A stretch of DNA of 5,320 nucleotides from Acidobacteriota bacterium (GTDB lineage: Bacteria; Acidobacteriota; Vicinamibacteria; Vicinamibacterales; Vicinamibacteraceae): NCBI GenBank assembly GCA_023427865.1, contig JAEYZV010000577.1, positions 1 to 5,320 on the forward strand, read 5' to 3'. Numbering within the stretch: position 1 is the first letter of the stretch; each line of letters starts with the position of its first letter. Made by a program: the position numbers and the translations under genes. The notes under the pieces were generated by a model that was not told the origin of the DNA, searched no databases, and saw only the letters and a program-made list of their open reading frames with translations. Positions 1-4,426 of this stretch are shown one piece after another.

Positions 1-8
1 GGGCCTGT

Positions 9-27
9 GGCGCGGCCCGAGCGCGCC
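9..27 (-). terminator. GC-rich hairpin just after the sugar isomerase-like gene, possible terminator
   Basis: A perfect 6-bp stem (GGCGCG at 9-14, CGCGCC at 22-27) encloses a 7-base loop. It lies four bases past the stop codon of the minus-strand gene ending at 32. No run of T follows on the minus strand, so it is not a classical intrinsic terminator. It could slow polymerase or protect the 3' end of the mRNA. In a GC-rich genome such a stem can also arise by chance. Confidence 0.3.
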
Positions 28-31
28 GTAT

Positions 32-1000
32 CTACACCTTGAAGGCGGCGCGCAGCTGTGCAATCGCCTTCGGCACCGCCTGCTCGGCCGGCGCCTTGCC
101 CTCGAACTCCAGCGACACGTACCCGCGGTACTGCTGCGCCGCGAGGATCTTCGCAATGCGCGCGTAGTCGATGTCGAGCGAGTACCACTCGCCGCCGCCT
201 TCGTATGTCTTGGCCTGCACGAACACCGTCTTGGGTGCGATGCGCTCGAACTGCGCGTACTGGTCGTCGAGGAAGTTGCCCGTGTCGGCGAGCACGCCGA
301 GCCATGGCGAGTTCACCGCGTCGACGATGCGCATCAGCCCCTCGGCCGTGCGCGCCAGGCCCCAGTGATTCTCGAGTGCCAGCAGCACCCCGAGCTTCTC
401 CGCCTCCGGCAGCAGCTTCTCGATCGACGAGATGCACCACTCGAAGCCCTGGTCTTCGGTGTAGCCGGGCAGCACCGGTTCGATGCCGCGGTTGGCCATG
501 AGATCGTCGAACGACTTCGTGGTGTTCCAGCGCCCGGTGTTCAGGCGCAGGCATGGGATGCCCATCGCGTGGGCGAGCTGCATGCACTTGACGGTATGGT
601 CGATGTGCTTCTGCCGCTCGGCCGGATCCGGATACACGAAGCCCTGGTGGATCGAGAGCGCGATCAGGTCGATCCCGTTCACGAACGCGTGTTTCTTGAG
701 CCGCTGCAGGTACGCGTTGTCCTCGCCGGTCATCTGCCGGTGGAGGATGTCCACGCCTTCGACGCCGATCGACGCGGCATGGTCGATCACTTTCTCGATC
801 GGATACGGGTTTCTCGGCGGCCGGAAGTGCCAGTACGAGTACGACGAGACCCCCAGCTTGATGCGACCGGGGCCGTGGCCGGCGGCCGCGGGATTGGTGG
901 CCGAGGCCGCCTGCCTGGCCGACGCAGGCAGCGCGTTGAGCGCGGCTGCCGCCGCCGCGGTGCCGGCAGCGCCGAGTAGTGCACGACGAGAGAGGGACAT
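32..1000 (-). CDS. Tat-exported sugar phosphate isomerase/epimerase-like TIM-barrel protein
   Basis: A 322-residue protein of the xylose isomerase-like TIM-barrel superfamily (AP endonuclease 2 fold). Members isomerise or epimerise sugars at a divalent metal; the substrate here is unknown. The N-terminus is a twin-arginine signal: S-R-R-A-L-L at residues 4-9, an alanine-rich hydrophobic stretch, and a likely ASA cleavage site at 26-28, so the mature protein should act outside the cytoplasm. Likely metal-site residues are E210 (LENH), D239 (ADTGN), Q262 (VQAK) and E298 (SLEFE). In D-tagatose 3-epimerase-type enzymes the third ligand is usually His; here it is Gln. I chose ATG 998-1000 because AAAGGAG lies 11 bases upstream and the Tat motif then sits at the very N-terminus. 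An in-frame ATG at 1031-1033 would add 11 polar residues and has no ribosome site. The gene follows the cysteine desulfurase gene after a repeat-filled 128-bp gap, so it may have its own promoter. Family assignment is firm, substrate is not. Confidence 0.9.
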   Translation of the reverse strand: MSLSRRALLGAAGTAAAAAALNALPASARQAASATNPAAAGHGPGRIKLGVSSYSYWHFRPPRNPYPIEKVIDHAASIGVEGVDILHRQMTGEDNAYLQRLKKHAFVNGIDLIALSIHQGFVYPDPAERQKHIDHTVKCMQLAHAMGIPCLRLNTGRWNTTKSFDDLMANRGIEPVLPGYTEDQGFEWCISSIEKLLPEAEKLGVLLALENHWGLARTAEGLMRIVDAVNSPWLGVLADTGNFLDDQYAQFERIAPKTVFVQAKTYEGGGEWYSLDIDYARIAKILAAQQYRGYVSLEFEGKAPAEQAVPKAIAQLRAAFKV

Positions 1001-1011
1001 CAGCGTGGAAG

Positions 1012-1018
1012 CTCCTTT
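1012..1018 (-). promoter_or_regulatory. Ribosome binding site that fixes the start of the sugar isomerase-like gene
   Basis: On the minus strand this reads AAAGGAG, 11 bases before the ATG at 998-1000. It decides between that ATG and the one 33 bases upstream, whose 5' side shows no purine-rich site. If the upstream ATG were used, this motif would lie inside the coding region. Confidence 0.6.
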
Positions 1019-1052
1019 ATCGGCCTTCGTCATCCGGCCGTCGGCCCTGGAC

Positions 1053-1126
1053 AGGTATCAGGTATCAGGTGTCAGGTATCAGGTAGGGCGCGTTACCCGA
1101 CCGCGCCCTCACAGGTATCAGGTATC
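1053..1126. repeat. Array of 7-bp direct repeats (AGGTATC) split by a hairpin
   Basis: Four tandem heptamers occupy 1053-1080 (AGGTATC, AGGTATC, AGGTGTC, AGGTATC), with a broken fifth at 1081-1085. After a 27-base spacer two more perfect copies occupy 1113-1126. All copies have the same orientation. The array ends two bases from the stop codon (1129-1131) of the cysteine desulfurase gene and lies upstream of the sugar isomerase-like gene. The unit contrasts with the GC-rich surroundings. It may be a slippage-prone simple repeat or a dispersed intergenic element; its role is unknown. The units are far too short for CRISPR. Confidence 0.85.
1086..1108 (-). terminator. GC-rich hairpin after the cysteine desulfurase gene, inside the heptamer array
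   Basis: GGGCGCG (1086-1092) pairs perfectly with CGCGCCC (1102-1108) around a 9-base loop. It begins 20 bases past the stop codon of the desulfurase gene in the direction of transcription. There is no T-tract after it, so a terminator role is only possible. Its stem and part of its loop (CCCGA) match the hairpin at 9-27. Confidence 0.4.
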
Positions 1127-1128
1127 GA

Positions 1129-2277
1129 TCACGCGCGGCGCATCAACGCGGCGCGGCCGATACGTTCGACGACCTGGTCGATCTCGGCATCGGTCGTGGG
1201 GCGCCCCACACTGATGCGCAGGTTCACCATGCCCTCGGCGCGGCCGATGGCCGAGAGCACGTGCGACGCCTCGCCCGACGCGCTCGTGCACGCCGAACTC
1301 GTCGACACCGCGACGTCGTCGCCGAGCGCGCCGAGCAACGCATCGCCCTCGCCAGCCGGCAGGCTCACGTTCAGGTTGTTGGGCAACCGCCGCTCCGGGA
1401 AGGTCATCGGATCCGGACCGTTCAACAGGATGTCGGGGAACGCGTCGCGGAGCGCCAGCCACAGGCAGTTGCGCAGTCGTTCCTGCCGCGCGCGGTCCGC
1501 GTCCAGGTCGTCGGCAGCGATCGTCACCGACTCGGCCAGCCCGACGATGCCCGGCACGTTGAGCGTGCCGCTGCGCAGGCCACCTTCGTGGCCGCCGCCA
1601 TCGAGCTGCGGCACCAGCGTGCAGGGCGTGCGGACGTACAGCGCGCCGACGCCTTTCGGTCCGTACATCTTGTGCGCGCTCATCGACAACAGGTCCACCT
1701 GGAGTGCCTGCACGTCCACGGGCAGCTTGCCGAACGACTGCGTGGCGTCGGTGTGCACGAGCACGCCGCGTGCGCGACAGAGCGCGCCGATCGCCGAGAT
1801 GTCGTGCACCACGCCGATCTCGTTGTTGGCGTGCATCAGCGACACCAGCACGGTGTCCGGGCGCAGGGCCGCCTCGACCGACGAGACGCGCACCGTGCCG
1901 TCCGACTCGACCGGCAGGATGGTGACGTCGTAGCCGCCGTCGCGCAGGGCCTTGCACGCGTTGAGCACGCACTTGTGTTCGGTCGCCGCCGTCACGACAT
2001 GGCGGCCACGGGTGGCGCAGGTCCGGACGACGCCCTTGATCGCGAGGTTGTTGGATTCGGTCGAGCCCGAGGTGAAGACGATCTCTCGGGGCGTCGCGGC
2101 GTTGATGGCCGCGGCCACGCGCTGGCGCGCCTGTTCCACTGCGGACCGCGCCAGCAGGCCGACGCGATGGCTCGTGCTCGCCGGATTGCCGAACACCTCC
2201 ATGAAGTACGGCGTCATGGCGGCGAACACGCGCGCGTCGACCGGAGTGGTCGCGTGGTAGTCCAGGTAGATGGGCAC
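1129..2277 (-). CDS. Cysteine desulfurase, group I (NifS/IscS family)
   Basis: A 382-residue PLP enzyme that should convert L-cysteine to alanine and pass the sulfur, as a persulfide on its own cysteine, to Fe-S cluster or thio-cofactor synthesis in the cytoplasm. The full motif set is present: YLDYHATTP at 4-12, SGSTESNN at 70-77, His101, HANNEIG at 149-155, HTDATQS at 175-181, the PLP lysine K203 in SAHK, EGGLRSGT at 231-238, and the catalytic C330 in SSACTSAS. That extended Cys loop marks group I (NifS/IscS) rather than SufS/CsdA. R354 (NLRIS) would bind the substrate carboxylate. The start is GTG at 2275-2277. The frame upstream contains no start codon before a TAG at 2314-2316, and the first residues belong to the family core. 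No clear Shine-Dalgarno is seen. No IscU, IscR or tRNA-thiolation gene is adjacent, so its sulfur acceptor cannot be told from context. Length is slightly below E. coli IscS (404) and normal for the family. Confidence 0.95.
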   Translation of the reverse strand: MPIYLDYHATTPVDARVFAAMTPYFMEVFGNPASTSHRVGLLARSAVEQARQRVAAAINAATPREIVFTSGSTESNNLAIKGVVRTCATRGRHVVTAATEHKCVLNACKALRDGGYDVTILPVESDGTVRVSSVEAALRPDTVLVSLMHANNEIGVVHDISAIGALCRARGVLVHTDATQSFGKLPVDVQALQVDLLSMSAHKMYGPKGVGALYVRTPCTLVPQLDGGGHEGGLRSGTLNVPGIVGLAESVTIAADDLDADRARQERLRNCLWLALRDAFPDILLNGPDPMTFPERRLPNNLNVSLPAGEGDALLGALGDDVAVSTSSACTSASGEASHVLSAIGRAEGMVNLRISVGRPTTDAEIDQVVERIGRAALMRRA

Positions 2278-2284
2278 GGTGACG

Positions 2285-2298
2285 CCCGCAGATGCGGG
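2285..2298 (-). other. Small hairpin directly upstream of the GTG start of the desulfurase gene
   Basis: CCCGC (2285-2289) and GCGGG (2294-2298) form a 5-bp stem around AGAT, or 6 bp with a 2-base loop. The stem ends 7 bases before the GTG start at 2277, where a ribosome binding site would normally be. No Shine-Dalgarno is visible there. It could affect translation initiation, or be chance in GC-rich DNA. Confidence 0.35.
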
Positions 2299-2372
2299 TC
2301 TCTGCGGATTCTGCTACACGTCGGCGGCCCCTGCAAACCTCGAGACGGACATAGTGGCCGCGGCCTGAGCCC

Positions 2373-2927
2373 CTACTCGGTCGCGGCGTCGCCCCAGCCA
2401 ACAAGGCTGTCGCTGTACACCACCCCGTCCACGAGGATCCAGCGCAACGTCACCTTCGCCCCACCGGCGCGCAGCAGGTCCTCCGAGATCGCCGAGAACC
2501 GCGAGGCATCGCCCACCGACTCGCCCGCATCCGGCGCCGCTTTCAGTTCCAGGGTCACGACGCGGCCACTGGTCTCCACGTCGACGAGCACCGACGGCTG
2601 CGCGATGCGCTTGCCCGGCTGCCCCTCGCCGTCGAGGATGTGCACACGAAGTTCTCCCGTGTCGGGCACCATCACCACCTCGGCGTGCGCCGCGTGGTCG
2701 CCGAGCTCCACGACGACCCCGCCGTGCGGCGGCGTGTCGGCGTGGCTCTCGACACTCTCGAAGATTCTCGCCGTGGCGGCGTCGAGGGCGTGCGGGGTGG
2801 CGGACTGTTGCGGCTGGCCCTCGCCAGCGGCGACCTCCGCGGCCGGCACTGACGAACAGGCCGCGATGCCGGCGATCGCCGCCAGGACGAGCAGGACACG
2901 GCGGAAGGGAGCGTCGGTCATGGGCAT
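2373..2927 (-). CDS. Small predicted lipoprotein of unknown function
   Basis: A 184-residue protein with a lipoprotein signal peptide: RR at 9-10, a hydrophobic core at 11-23, and a lipobox I-A-A-C ending at Cys24. Serine at +2 fits sorting to the outer membrane in Gram-negatives. After a low-complexity linker (about 25-60) the body is a predicted beta-rich domain of about 110 residues. It carries HGG at 68-70, a GDH at 76-78 with H81 and E83 after it, and LRVHILDGEG at 93-102. I recall similar HGG...E.V...G.L.V.LLD patterns in small periplasmic or lipoproteins of Planctomycetes and Acidobacteria and in parts of metal-efflux adaptors, but I cannot verify a family. A metal role for the His-rich part is speculation. 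The start ATG 2925-2927 has AGGA seven bases upstream; a second ATG two codons later is possible. The gene is 95 bp before the desulfurase gene and 216 bp after the DUF3037 gene, so it may head its own transcript. Confidence 0.8.
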   Translation of the reverse strand: MPMTDAPFRRVLLVLAAIAGIAACSSVPAAEVAAGEGQPQQSATPHALDAATARIFESVESHADTPPHGGVVVELGDHAAHAEVVMVPDTGELRVHILDGEGQPGKRIAQPSVLVDVETSGRVVTLELKAAPDAGESVGDASRFSAISEDLLRAGGAKVTLRWILVDGVVYSDSLVGWGDAATE

Positions 2928-2943
2928 GCGAGAGTCCTAACGA

Positions 2944-2972
2944 ATCTGAGTGGCGACTTACGAATCTGGCAA
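2944..2972 (-). promoter_or_regulatory. Candidate sigma70-type promoter and 20-bp-spaced direct repeat before the lipoprotein gene
   Basis: On the minus strand TTGCCA (2967-2972) and TCAGAT (2944-2949) are separated by 17 bases, matching 5/6 and 4/6 of the -35 and -10 consensus. The same stretch holds a 9-bp direct repeat, ACGAATCTG on the plus strand, at 2940-2948 and 2960-2968. Its period is 20 bp, about two helical turns, as in some operators. The predicted transcription start would be only about 10 bases before the ATG, on or inside the ribosome site. That weakens the promoter reading. Confidence 0.25.
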
Positions 2973-3120
2973 CGACCGTCGCGCAACGCGAGGGACGCCA
3001 CGGTCCACCGAGCCATGCCCGGCGGTCGATTTCGGCAATCGCGCCGCCGTGGCGCAACTCTGCTGACGGCGGAAGTTGCACGAGGCGCGCCACGCGCTCG
3101 GGTCACGTCGGTCCACCGCC

Positions 3121-3136
3121 CTCGTGGGCTCGTGGG
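3121..3136. repeat. Short tandem duplication after the DUF3037 gene
   Basis: CTCGTGGG occurs twice in tandem seven bases past the stop codon of the DUF3037 gene. Nearby, the near-palindrome CGGTCCACCG appears at 3109-3118 and again at 3001-3010. CGCCACGG at 2996-3003 is the inverse of CCGTGGCG at 3047-3054. These are the only structures I see in the 216-bp gap besides the promoter candidate. None has a T-tract, and chance is likely for some of them in GC-rich DNA. Confidence 0.4.
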
Positions 3137-3143
3137 GTCGGCT

Positions 3144-3557
3144 CTACGCCGACGCACCCGACGCACCGGCGGCGGTCGGCACGTACAGCCGGAACAGCCG
3201 CTCGAGGGTCTCGAGCGGATCGCGACACAGGCCGGTGTGCGGCACCGAGGTCTGAATGATCGTGCTGCGGGGCGCGACGAGCCAGTGGAACCGCTGCCGC
3301 GGCGGCATCGCACCGATGGGCCCGGCGTCCGGGCCGCCCTGGCAGATGGCCTCGAACGAGGCGAGGTGTGCCCGCACGAGCTCCACGTCGAGGTCGGGGG
3401 CGAAGGCGCGCAGCCGCGCGAGGTCGAGGTGGACGCGTGTCTGCAGGAACTGCCGATCCGGGCACGAGAGGATCACGCCGACGTTGACGAACTCCTCCCG
3501 CTCCACCTGCGGCACGACGCGGATGACGGCGTAGTCATACGCGTGACAATCGCGCAT
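3144..3557 (-). CDS. DUF3037-family protein, partner of the HipA-like kinase
   Basis: A 137-residue soluble protein that I recognise as DUF3037 from its N-terminal pattern YAVIRVVP at 9-16 followed by EEFVNVGVIL at 21-30. After it come RLRAF at 48-52 and the C-terminal stretch RSTIIQT at 97-103 and DPLETLERLF at 113-122. No signal peptide or membrane segment is present. The biochemical function of the family is not known to me. The start ATG 3555-3557 is preceded by a strong GAGGAGG six bases upstream. That site lies inside the end of the kinase gene, and the two coding regions overlap by 23 bp in different frames. This arrangement favours translational coupling and a shared function, for example a regulator, substrate or binding partner of the kinase. 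The last ten residues are Ala/Gly/Ser-rich and probably disordered. Confidence 0.85.
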   Translation of the reverse strand: MRDCHAYDYAVIRVVPQVEREEFVNVGVILSCPDRQFLQTRVHLDLARLRAFAPDLDVELVRAHLASFEAICQGGPDAGPIGAMPPRQRFHWLVAPRSTIIQTSVPHTGLCRDPLETLERLFRLYVPTAAGASGASA

Positions 3558-4311
3558 GGGTCGCCTCCTCGACGAACGACCGCGGCCCCTGCACGCGGCG
3601 GGTCAGGTAGTCCGCGTACGCGGCACGTTGGGCCTCCGCGTCGCCGTCGTCACTCGACAGCCAGGTATCCGGGATCAGCGCGGTCACCGCGTCGATCATC
3701 GCGGCAGTGAGCCGTGGCGCCAGTCGCGCGTCAGCAGCGGGCAGCTCGCTCGCTCGCGGGAGCAGCACGTGCTCGCGGATGAGTGCGAAGCGATCGTCGG
3801 CCCGCTCGCCGAACGCGGTCCATGGCGTGCCGTGGTGGAAGTACAGGCACGCGCCGTGGTCGATGAGCCACAGGCGGCGGTGCCACATCAGGAGGTTCGT
3901 GTTGCGCGCCGTGCGGTCGACGTTGCTCACGAACGCATCGAACCACACGACCTCGGAGGCGAGCGCCGGCTCCAGCCGCTCGGCGACCGGGTCGTATGTC
4001 ACCGAGCCTGGCAGGTAGTCGAGGGCGAGGTTCAGTCCCGCACTCGCTCGAATGAGCTCCTGTATCTCCGGATCGGGCTCTGTCCGCGCCAGCTCGGCAT
4101 CGAGCTCCACGAACACGAGTTCAGGCACCGCGAAACCGAGCCCGCGCGCGAGTTCACCGGCGACCAGTTCGGCGACGAGCGCCCGCGGCCCCTGCCCGGC
4201 GCCGCGGAACTTGAGGACGTACAACCCGTCATCGTCGGCCTCGACGATGGCGGGCAGCGACCCGCCTTCACGGAGCGGCGTGACGTAACGGCTGACGTGA
4301 ACGGTGCGCAT
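3535..4311 (-). CDS. Stand-alone HipA-like kinase (HipA_2 type)
   Basis: A 258-residue protein with a HipA/phosphatidylinositol-kinase-like fold. Landmarks are an N-terminal REGGSLP at 14-20, a likely ATP-binding lysine K34 in YVLKF, GAGQGPRALVAE at 37-48, and the catalytic loop SNVDRTARNTNLL at 129-141 with D132 and N137. The metal-binding D151 follows in LIDHG. The D-x4-N spacing and the following Asp match E. coli HipA (D309, N314, D332), so the kinase should be active. Unlike HipA (440 residues) it lacks the extra N-terminal subdomain, and no HipB-like helix-turn-helix gene is beside it. Instead a DUF3037 gene overlaps its end by 23 bp. HipA itself phosphorylates glutamyl-tRNA synthetase; the target of this shorter type is unknown to me. 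The start ATG 4309-4311 has no clear ribosome site and lies 12 bases after a long inverted-repeat array, which could fold in the mRNA leader and limit expression. Confidence 0.88.
   Translation of the reverse strand: MRTVHVSRYVTPLREGGSLPAIVEADDDGLYVLKFRGAGQGPRALVAELVAGELARGLGFAVPELVFVELDAELARTEPDPEIQELIRASAGLNLALDYLPGSVTYDPVAERLEPALASEVVWFDAFVSNVDRTARNTNLLMWHRRLWLIDHGACLYFHHGTPWTAFGERADDRFALIREHVLLPRASELPAADARLAPRLTAAMIDAVTALIPDTWLSSDDGDAEAQRAAYADYLTRRVQGPRSFVEEATHARLSRV
3564..3570 (-). promoter_or_regulatory. Strong ribosome binding site within the kinase gene for the DUF3037 start
   Basis: The minus strand reads GAGGAGG, six bases before the ATG at 3555-3557. It sits inside the last codons of the kinase gene, whose stop is at 3535-3537. 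Ribosomes ending the kinase would pass the DUF3037 start, which supports re-initiation or coupled translation. It also fixes the DUF3037 start. This is much stronger than anything in front of the kinase itself. Confidence 0.7.
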
Positions 4312-4322
4312 GGACGCGCGGG

Positions 4323-4426
4323 GGAATTTCAGAATTGCGGAATTTCAGAATTGCACCAGTACCGGGAATGCCTCGAAGGTTGGCGGTGGCAGTGAAATTC
4401 TGAAATTCCTGCAATTCTGCAATTCC
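4323..4426. repeat. AT-rich octamer array forming a long inverted repeat
   Basis: The left arm (4324-4355) is four tandem 8-bp units: GAATTTCA, GAATTGCG, GAATTTCA, GAATTGCA. Seen otherwise, it is an exact 16-bp duplication at 4323-4338 and 4339-4354. The right arm (4393-4425) has the inverse units TGAAATTC twice, one extra C, then TGCAATTC twice. The arms pair over about 30 of 32 positions, with two mismatches and one bulge, around a GC-rich spacer of 37 bases. The array starts one base past the stop codon of the transporter gene (4427-4429) and ends 12 bases before the kinase start. Its base composition is quite unlike the flanking DNA. It could act as a bidirectional hairpin, RNase III target or terminator, or be a small dispersed or mobile repeat. 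No coding potential is evident. Confidence 0.9.

Noticed and set aside
1001..1033. Upstream ATG start for the sugar isomerase-like gene
   Set aside because: It has no ribosome site and would place 11 polar residues before the twin-arginine signal, whereas the ATG at 998-1000 has AAAGGAG upstream.
1053..1126. CRISPR array
   Set aside because: The repeat unit is only 7 bp, mostly without spacers, and no cas gene is present.
365..1214. Plus-strand open frames opposite the sugar isomerase-like gene
   Set aside because: They overlap each other and a gene with convincing TIM-barrel motifs, and one runs straight through the heptamer repeats. Composition is that of shadow frames.
2356..2365. Perfect palindrome GGCCGCGGCC after the lipoprotein gene as a terminator
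   Set aside because: It can form only a 4-bp stem with a 2-base loop and has no T-tract after it. Such palindromes are expected in GC-rich DNA.
1261..2940. A 559-codon open frame on the plus strand opposite the desulfurase and lipoprotein genes
   Set aside because: It lies antisense to two genes with clear family motifs or a lipobox, and its translation is Arg/His/Ala-rich with no recognisable motif. Long antisense frames are common in GC-rich DNA.
3556..4395. A 279-codon plus-strand frame opposite the kinase gene
   Set aside because: It is antisense to the conserved kinase motifs, runs into the octamer array and shows no domain of its own.
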